The position numbers were made by a program, and so were the translations under genes. The notes under the pieces were generated by a model. The model made no database searches. It was not told the origin of the DNA and saw only the letters and a program-made list of their open reading frames with translations. This document shows, in pieces, positions 41,730 through 50,386 of a stretch of 64,000 nt of DNA; within the stretch, counting starts at the first letter, position 1, and every line of letters starts with the position of its first letter. The stretch comes from Yaniella flava (GTDB lineage: Bacteria > Actinomycetota > Actinomycetes > Actinomycetales > Micrococcaceae). Location: the NCBI RefSeq assembly GCF_039529295.1, contig NZ_BAAAMN010000020.1:20198-84197 (forward strand). The letters are read 5' to 3'.

Positions 41730-43022
41730 TTAGGCGTCTTTCATCGTTGCGGTCAACGCCTGGTCGAGGTCCCAGATAATGTCATCGACATCTTCGATGC
41801 CCACCGAGATGCGCACCAAATCATCTGGAATGCCAGCTGCTTCGAGTTGTTGTTCCGAGAGCTGCTGGTGGGTGGTCGAACCCGGATGCAACATCAGGGT
41901 TTTCGCATCACCAATATTTGCCAGGTGTGATGCCAACTGTAGGTTAGCCATGAAATCTGCGGAAGCCTTTCGGCTACCTTTCACGCCAAAGCTGAATACC
42001 GAGCCCACACCCAATGGCAGCAGCTCTTGACCGCGTTCATAATAGGGATTGTCTTTGAGCCCGGCGAAGTTCACGTATTCAATCCGGTCGTCTGCGGCTA
42101 ACCATTCGGCGACCTGGTAAGCATTGGTCAGGTGTTCGTCCATGCGCTGTGGCAGGGTTTCAACCCCGATCATCAGCTGGAACGCGGCCTGAGCGGATAG
42201 TGTCGGACCAAAGTCGCGGAGCTGCTCGTTGCGCAGCTTGGTCAGGAAGCCGAACTCGCCGAAGTTGCCGTACCAAGACAGGTTGTTATACGAGGCGACC
42301 GGTTCCGTCATCGAAGGGAAGTTGCCGTTATCCCACGGGAATTTGCCGGATTCCACGACGACGCCGCCCATGGTGGTGCCGTGTCCACCCAAGAATTTGG
42401 TGGCCGAGTGGATGACGATATCGGCCCCGTGTTCTAACGGGCGGATCAGGTACGGCGGGGTCAACGTGGCGTCAACGATCAGCGGGATACCGTGCTCGGC
42501 GGCCAGCTTGCCCAAACCTTCCAAATCAACGATCACACCGGAGGGGTTGGCAACGATCTCGGTGTATATGGCCTTGGTATTGGGGGTGATGGCGGCTTCG
42601 AAATCTTCGACTTCGGTAGAGTCGACGAATGTGGTGTCCACCCCGAAACGGCGCAGTGACACGTCAAACTGGGTGACGGTGCCGCCGTAAAGTTTGGACG
42701 ATGCCACGATGTGGTCACCGGCGCCAGCTAACGCCGCGATGGTCACGAATTCAGCGGCCTGCCCGGAAGCCGTCGCCACCGCACCGATGCCGCCTTCCAA
42801 GGCAGCAATGCGTTCTTCGAATGCGGCCACGGTCGGGTTGGAAATACGGGAGTAAATGTTGCCGTATTTCTGCAGAGCGAACAGGTCTGCTGCGTCCTGC
42901 TGGGTTTCAAAGACGAATGACGTCGTCTGGTAAATCGGTACGGCGCGCGAACCGTGAACAGCATCCGGCACCGACCCGGCGTGGAGGGCGCGTGTGCGGA
43001 ACCCAAATTTATGATCTGCCAT
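41730..43022 (-). CDS. metY: O-acetylhomoserine sulfhydrylase
   Basis: 430 residues, Cys/Met metabolism PLP enzyme (PF01053). The Schiff-base lysine is in HSATKFLGGHGTTMGG; the N-terminal TRALHAGSVPDAVHGSRAVP and the extra central segment (about 225-270) distinguish MetY from MetB. It makes homocysteine from O-acetylhomoserine and sulfide. ATG 43022 with AAAGGATG upstream. No S-box motif precedes it. Confidence 0.93.
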   Translation of the reverse strand: MADHKFGFRTRALHAGSVPDAVHGSRAVPIYQTTSFVFETQQDAADLFALQKYGNIYSRISNPTVAAFEERIAALEGGIGAVATASGQAAEFVTIAALAGAGDHIVASSKLYGGTVTQFDVSLRRFGVDTTFVDSTEVEDFEAAITPNTKAIYTEIVANPSGVIVDLEGLGKLAAEHGIPLIVDATLTPPYLIRPLEHGADIVIHSATKFLGGHGTTMGGVVVESGKFPWDNGNFPSMTEPVASYNNLSWYGNFGEFGFLTKLRNEQLRDFGPTLSAQAAFQLMIGVETLPQRMDEHLTNAYQVAEWLAADDRIEYVNFAGLKDNPYYERGQELLPLGVGSVFSFGVKGSRKASADFMANLQLASHLANIGDAKTLMLHPGSTTHQQLSEQQLEAAGIPDDLVRISVGIEDVDDIIWDLDQALTATMKDA

Positions 43023-43101
43023 GACATCCTTTACTACGGACTACAATCTCTCACCTGCCAGCATACCCGCCCGCATCCAGCTGACACCCAAAGATTCCGG
43101 C

Positions 43102-43107
43102 TAGACT
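43102..43107 (+). promoter_or_regulatory. -10 box, probable leaderless transcript
   Basis: TAGACT ends 8 nt before ATG 43116; no ribosome site in between. CTGACA at 43081-43086 is a weak -35 at short spacing. Confidence 0.45.
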
Positions 43108-43115
43108 GGCGGCCG

Positions 43116-43853
43116 ATGACTAAGCGTGAAACCACTACCTCTGAAAACCCGCCGCAGACCCAGCAAGCCAATTTCTGGACCACCGGTAAAGGTGTGCTGA
43201 CCATCATCGGTATCGCAGTAGCTGCCACCGCGTTGGTCATGACGTTTATTCTCTCGTCGCTCGACGACGACAACGAGTTCGGCCAAGATGCACTCTATTC
43301 GGAGCAGGCCACCGATTCGGTCTGCGACCTCGGTGGGGTCGCGTTGGAAGGGTCGATCGCCGATACCCCGGATGCCCAATGGGTTGAACATCGAGGTGCA
43401 TGGTTGCCGACCTCGGATACCTATGGTCCGGGCAATTACGATTCCGACGGCGAATTCAGCTGTTTTGAACACTCGCCGCGCGGCATGCTGTTCGCGGCTT
43501 CGGCTTACTCCGGCCAGCTGGTCAACCCGTCCTTCTGGGAAGACGATCTGAATTTCTTTGCGGGTGAGTACTCCGGCCAGCATCAGGCGGAAGCCGAAAC
43601 GCTATTCTCCAGCGTCTTTGCCGAGGCTGATACTGCGTTGGGTGGCTTCCGGTTGGTGAACTACGAAGGAGACACCGCACAGATCGATATGGCCGTCACG
43701 TCGTTTGATGGTTCTGAAACCTCCCGCACCTCGGTAGTGCTGGACATGGTGTGGGCTGACGGCGACTGGCAGATCGATGCCTCGGGGGATGAGGTGGGGA
43801 TCCAACTGGAGCCACTCCCTGATTTGATCGGGTACCAACATTGGTCCGCCTAG
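43116..43853 (+). CDS. single-pass membrane protein of unknown function
   Basis: 245 residues from ATG 43116 (MTKRETTTSENP). A short cytoplasmic tail, one membrane helix (about 27-47, VLTIIGIAVAATALVMTFIL), then an acidic extracytoplasmic domain of about 195 residues with two conserved-looking Cys (VCDLGG and FSCFEHS) that could form a disulfide. I do not recognise the family; similar anchored proteins sit near secretion genes in actinobacteria. It is 18 nt before the arylsulfotransferase-like gene, which has its own -10 box. Confidence 0.75.
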   Translation: MTKRETTTSENPPQTQQANFWTTGKGVLTIIGIAVAATALVMTFILSSLDDDNEFGQDALYSEQATDSVCDLGGVALEGSIADTPDAQWVEHRGAWLPTSDTYGPGNYDSDGEFSCFEHSPRGMLFAASAYSGQLVNPSFWEDDLNFFAGEYSGQHQAEAETLFSSVFAEADTALGGFRLVNYEGDTAQIDMAVTSFDGSETSRTSVVLDMVWADGDWQIDASGDEVGIQLEPLPDLIGYQHWSA

Positions 43854-43857
43854 GGTA

Positions 43858-43863
43858 TAGAAT
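43858..43863 (+). promoter_or_regulatory. -10 box, probable leaderless transcript
   Basis: TAGAAT 8 nt before ATG 43872, right after the upstream stop codon; no ribosome site. Confidence 0.45.
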
Positions 43864-43871
43864 CCCAGACT

Positions 43872-45425
43872 ATGGCGAGTCAGCATAAAATCTCCCGAAC
43901 CCTAGGTCTCACTGCCACAACAACCCTGAGCTTGGTGTTGGTTGGATGCGGGGATACGCCCGTGCCGCATCAAAGTTTCGAGTCCCGACCGGACTTGATG
44001 CCGCCCGAGATTGATATGACCCGCGGTGAGGCCTGGGACGACGAGTTCGCCGAATCGGACGAGTACATTTTCGTCACCCCAAACTTTGACACTGACACGC
44101 CGACGAGCGCGGCCATGATTCTGGATCCCACTGGTGAAGTGGTGTGGATGGATCCCTCCGGCCAACATGATGGGGATGACGGCCACTTCGACTTGCGCCC
44201 GCAGCAGTATCAGGACGAAACAGTGCTCACGTACTTCAAGGGCCCGGCCTCAGGTGGGTGCGGCTACGGCGACATCTACCTGATGGACGAGGATTATCAG
44301 GTGTTCAACACGGTGACCACCGGGGGTTCGCTGCCGCCGCACGAAACTGATTTTCACGATATGACGATCACCGATGACGGCACGATGCTGTTGTTGGCCT
44401 ACGTCGGTACGCAAATAGATTTGCGCGACATCGGCGGTCCCGAAGATGGCTGGGTCGAAAACGCGATGGTCCAAGAAGTCGATATGGAAACCGGCGAGGT
44501 GCTGCTTGAATGGAGTGCACTGGATCATGTGCCGGTCACAGACGCGATGCTGGACTTTGAGGAAGAACACCAGGAACAACTCGATGATGAGGACGACGAT
44601 GAAGCCGAGTTGGGTACCAGGGACAATCCGTTTGACTATTTCCATATCAACTCAGCCACCGTCGATGACGAAGACGCGATTCTACTGTCCGCGCGTCACA
44701 CGCACGCCGTGTATCAAATCGACCGGGAATCCGGTGACCTGAATTGGACACTGGGCGGCAAATCCAGCGACTTCGACATGGACGATGACGCGGTGTTCAA
44801 ATGGCAGCACTCGGCAGCCCGGGATGCTGACGGCACCTTGACCCTGCTGGACAACCACGCCAATAATTCGGATGAGGACAAGTCATCGCGCGGGCTTCGC
44901 CTGGATGTTGATGAGGATGCCATGACGGCCTCGGTGGTGACCGAATATACTCCACCACAAGACCGTCCAGCCGGTTCGATGGCCAACACGCAGCCGCTGG
45001 ACAACGGCAACATGATGATCGGTTGGGGCCAGCAGTCCTACTTTTCTGAGTACACCAACGAGGGCGAACTGATCTACGACGTGTGCCACGGTGATGGCTG
45101 CCACGAGAGCCCCATTGGTGGTGGCGGCGGAAGCTACCGAGCATATAAGGGCCCTTGGGAAGGTCAGCCCAATACGGAACCGGATGTTGTTGTACAACAA
45201 GCCGATAACGGTCAGCAGCGGGCCTATGTCTCCTGGAATGGCGCAACCGAAGTCGACCGCTGGCGTCTGCTCGCTGGTTCAGATGAAGACGACGTCACCC
45301 AAGAAACCTCGGTGAATAAGGCGTCGTTCGAGACGTCGATTCCGGTGTTGGACGATTCCGAATACGTGGCGGTCGAAGCCTTGGATGCTGGTGGTGCAGT
45401 GCTCGCTACCACCACGGTGCAATAA
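43872..45425 (+). CDS. arylsulfotransferase (ASST)-family lipoprotein
   Basis: 517 residues. Signal peptide with lipobox LVLVGC, so tethered outside the membrane. The body is a beta-propeller of the arylsulfotransferase family (PF14269-like): HETDFHDMTITDDGTMLLLA, FHINSATVDDEDAILLSARH, THAVYQIDRESGDLNWTLGG and WQHSAARDADGTL. Family enzymes pass sulfate between phenolic compounds through a His; several His are present but I cannot assign the catalytic one. Strongly acidic (runs of Asp/Glu near residues 230-255). A C-terminal Ig-like tail starts about residue 430. Confidence 0.85.
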   Translation: MASQHKISRTLGLTATTTLSLVLVGCGDTPVPHQSFESRPDLMPPEIDMTRGEAWDDEFAESDEYIFVTPNFDTDTPTSAAMILDPTGEVVWMDPSGQHDGDDGHFDLRPQQYQDETVLTYFKGPASGGCGYGDIYLMDEDYQVFNTVTTGGSLPPHETDFHDMTITDDGTMLLLAYVGTQIDLRDIGGPEDGWVENAMVQEVDMETGEVLLEWSALDHVPVTDAMLDFEEEHQEQLDDEDDDEAELGTRDNPFDYFHINSATVDDEDAILLSARHTHAVYQIDRESGDLNWTLGGKSSDFDMDDDAVFKWQHSAARDADGTLTLLDNHANNSDEDKSSRGLRLDVDEDAMTASVVTEYTPPQDRPAGSMANTQPLDNGNMMIGWGQQSYFSEYTNEGELIYDVCHGDGCHESPIGGGGGSYRAYKGPWEGQPNTEPDVVVQQADNGQQRAYVSWNGATEVDRWRLLAGSDEDDVTQETSVNKASFETSIPVLDDSEYVAVEALDAGGAVLATTTVQ

Positions 45426-45558
45426 CCGATACCGAGCTGCGGGCGCGCTTAGCGTTTGGCCCGCCGCTCGCTTCCGGGATGTTCGCGGCGCGATCCTTCG
45501 CTTCAGAGGGACGCTCATTCGCTGTTTGTTTGGATGTCTGATCCTGTGATTGGCTCAT
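45406..45558 (-). CDS. small hydrophilic protein of unknown function
   Basis: 50 residues from ATG 45558 (MSQSQDQTSKQ), with AAGAAGGATGAG before it. Rich in Ser, Ala, Glu and Lys; ends APWW. Overlaps the end of the gene on the other strand by 20 nt. No family recognised; kept because of the good ribosome site and protein-like composition. Confidence 0.4.
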   Translation of the reverse strand: MSQSQDQTSKQTANERPSEAKDRAANIPEASGGPNAKRARSSVSVIAPWW

Positions 45559-45713
45559 CTCATCCTTCTTTCTATGGTTACTTTCACGCAGAGACATGCT
45601 GCGGCGCCTGCGTGATGACGGTCACCTTGGATTCATTGAAACAATTCTAAAGACAGTTGTCAGCTGTTCGTCAGCGATCCGGCTGAGTCGTCACGAGCCA
45701 GGCGTTGAATACA

Positions 45714-45752
45714 AGTTCGGGGGACCCGCTTGGATTGCGAGTCCCCCGAACT
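45714..45752 (-). terminator. terminator of the BCCT transporter gene
   Basis: AGTTCGGGGGAC (45714-45725) pairs with GTCCCCCGAACT (45741-45752), a perfect 12-bp stem with a 15-nt loop, 26 nt after the stop of the minus-strand gene. Weak U run. Confidence 0.7.
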
Positions 45753-45778
45753 GATTGCTGAGCGTCAGAAGTGCTCAG

Positions 45779-47746
45779 TTATTTTTTGCGTCGACCTTTG
45801 CCCTTGCGTTGTGGCCACGCCCGGGTCTTTGGCGACTCGTCGGCCTCTGGCTGCGTAAGCGTGGCAGTATCGCCGCGTCCACCGCGGTTGAGGATACCGC
45901 GGGTTGCCTGCAGGCGGTAGTCGATTCGGTGGTCGACTTGATCGCCAAACGCGGTGTCGAAGTCTTCAGCCAACCGGTCGCTGAGCTGATAGTACTCTTG
46001 CGCGGATCGTTGCTGACTCAGCTGTAGATGATCTACTCTGAACGCTCGTACGATGGCCACGCACATGATGGCCAACAGAACGCTAAACGGCAGAGCAGTG
46101 ATCAGTGAGCCGGCTTGCAGCGCCGTCAAACCGCCAGCAATCAGCAAAGCGGCCGCCAGCACACCTTCGAGTACTGCGAAGAGTACGCGGGACCAGATTG
46201 GTGGGTTTGGATGACCGCCGGATGCGAGCATGTCCACCACCAGTGAGCCGGAGTCGGACGAGGTGATGAAGAAGATCGCAATCACGATGATCGCAATCAC
46301 CGACAGTATCGATCCGAGTGGTAGGTCGCCGAGGATGTCGAAGAGCGTCTCTTCCGCCAGGAGGCTTCCGTCATCGCCAATCAGGTGACTCATATCGGTG
46401 TCGTTGAGCACGTACTTGAACAAGCTGGAACCACCCATGATGGAGAACCAGACGATGCCCACGGTGAAGGGTACCAGCATGACTGCGGTGATGAACTGAC
46501 GTACCGTGCGTCCCCGCGAAATGCGTGCGATAAAGACGCCGACGAAGGGGGCCCAGGCGATCCACCAGCCCCAGTAGAACAGCGTCCAAGCCGAAGACCA
46601 GTCTTGGCCCTCTTGACCGGTAAATGCCTGGGTGTCGAAGGACATGCCCGCGACATTAGAAATGTAGGCGCCGAATGATTCAACCAGGTTCTGAACCAGG
46701 AAGAGGGTCGGGCCCAACAGCAGTACAGCGATCAGCAGTATGCCGGCAAGGGAGATATTAAAGTTGGACAACCACTTAATGCCTTTGCCCAGTCCCGAGA
46801 CGACTGATGCAAGCGCCAGGATTGTAATGACTGAGATCAGCACGACCAGCAACGTGGTGCTGCCTGAGTCCTCGACCCAGCCCATTGCTCCTAGACCGGC
46901 GGCAATCTGCTGCGCGCCGAGGCCGAGTGAGGTCGCAATACCGAACAGTGTGCCGAAGATCGCCAGGATGTCGATCACATCGCCGATCCAGCCTTTGACT
47001 CGGTCACCAAAGAGCGGTTCGAAGGCCCACCGAATGGATACGGGCCGGCCGCGGCGATGAACGGCGTAGGCGATGGCCAAGCCGATGACAGCGTAAACGG
47101 CCCAGGGGTGCAGGCCCCAGTGGACGAAGGTCTGCGCCATGGCCATATGGCTCATGTCACGTGCGCTGCCCTCTTCCCAGCCAGGGTTCGGGTTCACTTC
47201 CGCGAAAATAAGTGGTTCGCCGGTACCGTAGAAGATCAGGCCGACGCCCATGCCAGCGCTGAAAAGCATGGTGAACCAGGACATCGTACTGAATTCAGGC
47301 TTGTCATTGGGCCCGCCGAGTTTGATTTTCCCGTACTTCGAGAAGGCGATCACTAGGACGAACACGATGAAGGCGGCGATAACCGCCATGTACCACCAGC
47401 CGAAGGTGGAAACAATCCACGCCTGTGTTGACGACAGGGCTGTGTCGGCGGCTTCCGGAAAGAAAATCCCGAAGATCGCGAAGGCCCCAACGATGATCAG
47501 CGAGGGCCAGAACACGGCGGGTGCGATCATTCCCCGTCCGAGGCGCACGCCCTGGGCCTTGAGTTTACCGACGATGCGAACGTCGGAATCTTCGTCGTGG
47601 AGACGCTGTTCCTCCGGCAGTTCTTCCATCGCCGCTTCGGTCTGAGCGATAGTTGAGGGCTGCTCATTTTCTCCGGTCTTACCGGGCTCCGGCGACTGTG
47701 CGCCGAAGGCTTCCTCAGTCGAAGAGTTCGAGTGAGAGGAACTCAT
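45779..47746 (-). CDS. BCCT-family betaine/choline/carnitine transporter
   Basis: 655 residues, 12 predicted helices (about 75-590) between long hydrophilic tails. The family signature WWIAWAPFVGVFIARISRGR and GMGVGLIFYGTGEPLIF are intact. Takes up compatible solutes such as glycine betaine or choline with sodium. The basic C-terminal tail (last 15 residues, PQRKGKGRRKK) is of the kind that senses osmotic state in BetP. Start ATG 47746 with GGTAGGTG. Confidence 0.92.
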   Translation of the reverse strand: MSSSHSNSSTEEAFGAQSPEPGKTGENEQPSTIAQTEAAMEELPEEQRLHDEDSDVRIVGKLKAQGVRLGRGMIAPAVFWPSLIIVGAFAIFGIFFPEAADTALSSTQAWIVSTFGWWYMAVIAAFIVFVLVIAFSKYGKIKLGGPNDKPEFSTMSWFTMLFSAGMGVGLIFYGTGEPLIFAEVNPNPGWEEGSARDMSHMAMAQTFVHWGLHPWAVYAVIGLAIAYAVHRRGRPVSIRWAFEPLFGDRVKGWIGDVIDILAIFGTLFGIATSLGLGAQQIAAGLGAMGWVEDSGSTTLLVVLISVITILALASVVSGLGKGIKWLSNFNISLAGILLIAVLLLGPTLFLVQNLVESFGAYISNVAGMSFDTQAFTGQEGQDWSSAWTLFYWGWWIAWAPFVGVFIARISRGRTVRQFITAVMLVPFTVGIVWFSIMGGSSLFKYVLNDTDMSHLIGDDGSLLAEETLFDILGDLPLGSILSVIAIIVIAIFFITSSDSGSLVVDMLASGGHPNPPIWSRVLFAVLEGVLAAALLIAGGLTALQAGSLITALPFSVLLAIMCVAIVRAFRVDHLQLSQQRSAQEYYQLSDRLAEDFDTAFGDQVDHRIDYRLQATRGILNRGGRGDTATLTQPEADESPKTRAWPQRKGKGRRKK

Positions 47747-47896
47747 GATACACCTACCTTATTGCGATGTTTCGTTCGTTGCTGCGCTCGGTCCCGACTC
47801 GGGAAATGCTAGGCGACAGCTGAGTACAATGATCTCATTCAAACAAAATCATGCAAATATTGACAGTGTTCACACCGTATGTGCTTCAACACGGCA

Positions 47897-49252
47897 CTAA
47901 TCCTGCAGATCTCGTCCCGTAGTTTCTGGGGCTAACAGGAACATCGCGATCACGGCGAGCACAACCAGTCCGCCAGCAAATGCGAAGGCGCCGGCAAGGG
48001 TCAGGGCCGGTACCAGGTGAGTCACGAAGAGCAGCGGGCCGATACCCGCGGAGATCCTTGAGACCGCCGAGGCCCATCCGAATCCAGAAGAGCGCAGATC
48101 GGTGGGGTAGAGCTCGGAAGCATAGGCATACATGACCGGGATGGCCACTTGGACAACCATGCCATAGATCAACACCAGCGGTAGGACTGCGGCTGGGACG
48201 TGGAGGAATGCAGCCAGCACCACGAGCAGAATGGATCCTAGTACCGCAGAGACTGCGAGCAGAGGCCGCCGCCCGGTTTTCTCAACCAGGAATGTCGCCA
48301 CCAGCGCGCCCACGAGCCCGATGGCCGACATGCCGCCGGTGGTCAAAAATGCTTGGGTTTGTTCGAATCCGGCTTCCATCAGGAATGTGGGCAGCCACTG
48401 CAGGGAGACGTAGTAGACGAACATGACCGTCAAAAACAGAAGCCAGACGGCAAGCGTGGTGCGCCATGAGAATGCCCAGACGCGACGCAGTTGATCGAAG
48501 ACGGCACCGGCCGACATCTTTGGGACGTCGTCCATGGTCTCCAGTCGGTATTCAACCGGTTTGGTTCCGGTGGCCTTGACCAGGTTGTCAATGACTTTTC
48601 GGGCTTCGTTGTGACGGTTTTTCCGGATCAGAAACATCGGTGATTCGGGGATCCAGAGTCGCACGAAAATCAGCAGAATGGCCGGTAAGACCATGGCCAA
48701 TAATGGTGGGCGCCAGTCAGCCCACATGGCCAGTAACCAGGCCGAAACAAATCCGGCAAGGGCGGATCCGATCGGCCACCAGGCATCCATGGCGGTGAGC
48801 ACTCGGCCGCGGTGTTTTCGTGGGGTGAATTCTCCGACCAGGGCATAGTCCACCGGTATGGCACCACCGAGCCCGAATCCTGCGATGAAGCGCAGTACAG
48901 CAAAGGTGACGATATCGGTGGTGAGTGCCCCGGCCACCGTGAAGAGTGCAAAGACCGCCAGTGTGGCGGTGAAAGCAGCTTTGCGTCCAATGCGGTCGGC
49001 AATCGTCGCCCACACGAACGCGCCCAGTGCCATGCCCAGCAGGTTGGCGGTACCGATCCAGGCGGCTTGGCCTGCGCTCAGGTCCCACTCGTCGGACAGC
49101 AGGGGAATGAGGATGCCGTTGAGGGACACGTCCCAGGCATCGAACATGAAGCCCAGGCCGCCGATGATGAAAATGCGGCCTTGAACGTTCCACTTCCACG
49201 GCAGGGACTGGACGACTTCGCTGCCGGATGGCACATAGTTGGTTTGAGTCAC
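47897..49252 (-). CDS. MFS transporter, aromatic acid/sugar-type
   Basis: 451 residues from GTG 49252 (VTQTNYVPSG); ATG 49300 is an alternative that would overlap the lipoprotein gene by 23 nt. Twelve helices. The MFS loop motif ADRIGRKAAF after helix 2 and PRKHRGRVLTAMDAWWPIG are typical of the SP/AAHS branch that takes up aromatic acids, niacin or sugars. Substrate unknown. Confidence 0.87.
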   Translation of the reverse strand: MTQTNYVPSGSEVVQSLPWKWNVQGRIFIIGGLGFMFDAWDVSLNGILIPLLSDEWDLSAGQAAWIGTANLLGMALGAFVWATIADRIGRKAAFTATLAVFALFTVAGALTTDIVTFAVLRFIAGFGLGGAIPVDYALVGEFTPRKHRGRVLTAMDAWWPIGSALAGFVSAWLLAMWADWRPPLLAMVLPAILLIFVRLWIPESPMFLIRKNRHNEARKVIDNLVKATGTKPVEYRLETMDDVPKMSAGAVFDQLRRVWAFSWRTTLAVWLLFLTVMFVYYVSLQWLPTFLMEAGFEQTQAFLTTGGMSAIGLVGALVATFLVEKTGRRPLLAVSAVLGSILLVVLAAFLHVPAAVLPLVLIYGMVVQVAIPVMYAYASELYPTDLRSSGFGWASAVSRISAGIGPLLFVTHLVPALTLAGAFAFAGGLVVLAVIAMFLLAPETTGRDLQD

Positions 49253-49277
49253 GCACTCATCGTAACCGGCGTGGGTG

Positions 49278-50024
49278 TTATTGCGCTGTTGCGGCCTCAT
49301 ATGCGGTCAATGCGCGCTCGGTTGCTTGTTCGTTGAACTCGGTTTCACTGGCGTCGTTGAGCTCTTCGACTAAGACTTGTGGGGGATAGGCCGCTGCGTA
49401 GCGGACGTAGATCTCATCGCCGACGACATCGACCATGCGGCCGGTGAGTTGTTCAGATGCTTCCACCTGCCAGGTGTGCACATCGACTTGCTCGCCGTCG
49501 ACTTCCTGCTGGGTTACCTCGTGGGCGACGTTGGACTCGTATTCTTCAACGCACGCAGTGTCGGTGTTTTCGTGTACCTCTTGGATGCGGTCTGCTGGGG
49601 CCTCGTCATTGGCGAAGAACGCGTGCACGGTTTCGCCGCTGGCATTGTCGTCCAGTAGCGCCTCTTCGGTGAACGACGCGCGTACGTTGGGTGGTTTGGA
49701 ATTCACAAATAACCCGTACTGTGCGGCACCAGCTTCCTGACACAAATCCGGTTCTGCGGTGCCGGAGAGTGCTGATGCCATTGCGTTGAGATCAGGCCAC
49801 TGATCCTCGAGCGTCTGGACGGATGTCACCTCGAACTCTGATTCCAGAGTCTCGGCCAGCCCGGTTTCCTCGGCGGTCGCGGCAGGAGCTTCGGGTACTT
49901 CCAGATTCTCGCCGTTGTCATTGGAGGGGCCATCAGCATTGTCAGAGGAGCATGCGGCCAGGCCGAGGCCAGCTGCGAGTGCAATGGCGGCGGCGCGAAA
50001 TACTACGGAAGCACGTTTGGTCAT
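49278..50024 (-). CDS. lipoprotein of unknown function
   Basis: 248 residues from ATG 50024 (MTKRASVVFR). Signal peptide and lipobox LGLAACSSD, an acidic linker, and an extracytoplasmic domain of about 200 residues with Cys at CQEAG and TACVEEYE that may pair. No family recognised. A -10 box (TAGACT, 50032-50037) ends 7 nt before the ATG, with GGAG inside, so the mRNA is nearly leaderless. A short paralogue lies directly upstream. Confidence 0.75.
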   Translation of the reverse strand: MTKRASVVFRAAAIALAAGLGLAACSSDNADGPSNDNGENLEVPEAPAATAEETGLAETLESEFEVTSVQTLEDQWPDLNAMASALSGTAEPDLCQEAGAAQYGLFVNSKPPNVRASFTEEALLDDNASGETVHAFFANDEAPADRIQEVHENTDTACVEEYESNVAHEVTQQEVDGEQVDVHTWQVEASEQLTGRMVDVVGDEIYVRYAAAYPPQVLVEELNDASETEFNEQATERALTAYEAATAQ

Positions 50025-50031
50025 ACGCTCC

Positions 50032-50037
50032 AGTCTA
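50032..50037 (-). promoter_or_regulatory. -10 box of the lipoprotein gene
   Basis: TAGACT on the minus strand, 7 nt before ATG 50024. Confidence 0.45.
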
Positions 50038-50061
50038 AGCACTCAGTGACCCGCTATGCGG

Positions 50062-50202
50062 TTAATCTGTGGTGGTGTTGACCAACAGGCCGACACCGCC
50101 TGGTTGGTTTTCATACGCCTCGGATGAGCAACCGGCCAGGCTAAGACCAGCTGCCAGAACGATTGCGGAGGTACGGAGCACGACTGAGGATACTTTGCGC
50201 AT
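50062..50202 (-). CDS. very short lipoprotein, truncated paralogue
   Basis: 46 residues: signal peptide MRKVSSVVLRTSAIVLAAGL, lipobox LSLAGCSSE, then only about 20 residues ending NTTTD. The signal region resembles that of the 248-residue lipoprotein 37 nt downstream, so this is likely a duplicated head of that gene cut off by an early TAA, though a genuine minimal lipoprotein is possible. Confidence 0.55.
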   Translation of the reverse strand: MRKVSSVVLRTSAIVLAAGLSLAGCSSEAYENQPGGVGLLVNTTTD

Positions 50203-50208
50203 GGGCAC

Positions 50209-50214
50209 AGTCTA
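50209..50214 (-). promoter_or_regulatory. -10 box of the short lipoprotein gene
   Basis: TAGACT on the minus strand 6 nt before ATG 50202; no room for a ribosome site, so a leaderless mRNA is expected. Confidence 0.45.
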
Positions 50215-50323
50215 GGGGCCGAGTCGGCGGCCGTCACGTCGTGGGGCAGCGTCACTCGTCTGGGGGCATAATACTGCCGTATCTCGAGCATTTTCGAGAC
50301 ATTGGCTACACAGTGGTGTGCAC

Positions 50324-50342
50324 TTAGGCTAGCCTTGGGTAA
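50324..50342 (+). promoter_or_regulatory. IdeR/DtxR-type iron box
   Basis: TTAGGCTAGCCTTGGGTAA is a 19-bp imperfect palindrome close to the TTAGGTTAGSCTAACCTAA consensus. It overlaps the -35 position relative to TATATT (50351-50356), so iron-loaded regulator would block transcription of the siderophore-interacting protein gene. Confidence 0.75.
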
Positions 50343-50386
50343 TAGCTCATTATATTGTGCCCTATTTTTAGCGCGGAGGAATCTTC

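Noticed and set aside
43023..43101. possible SAM riboswitch before metY
   Set aside because: Searched because metY is a usual target, but no AGAG/GAGGGA/GCAACC core is present on the minus strand.
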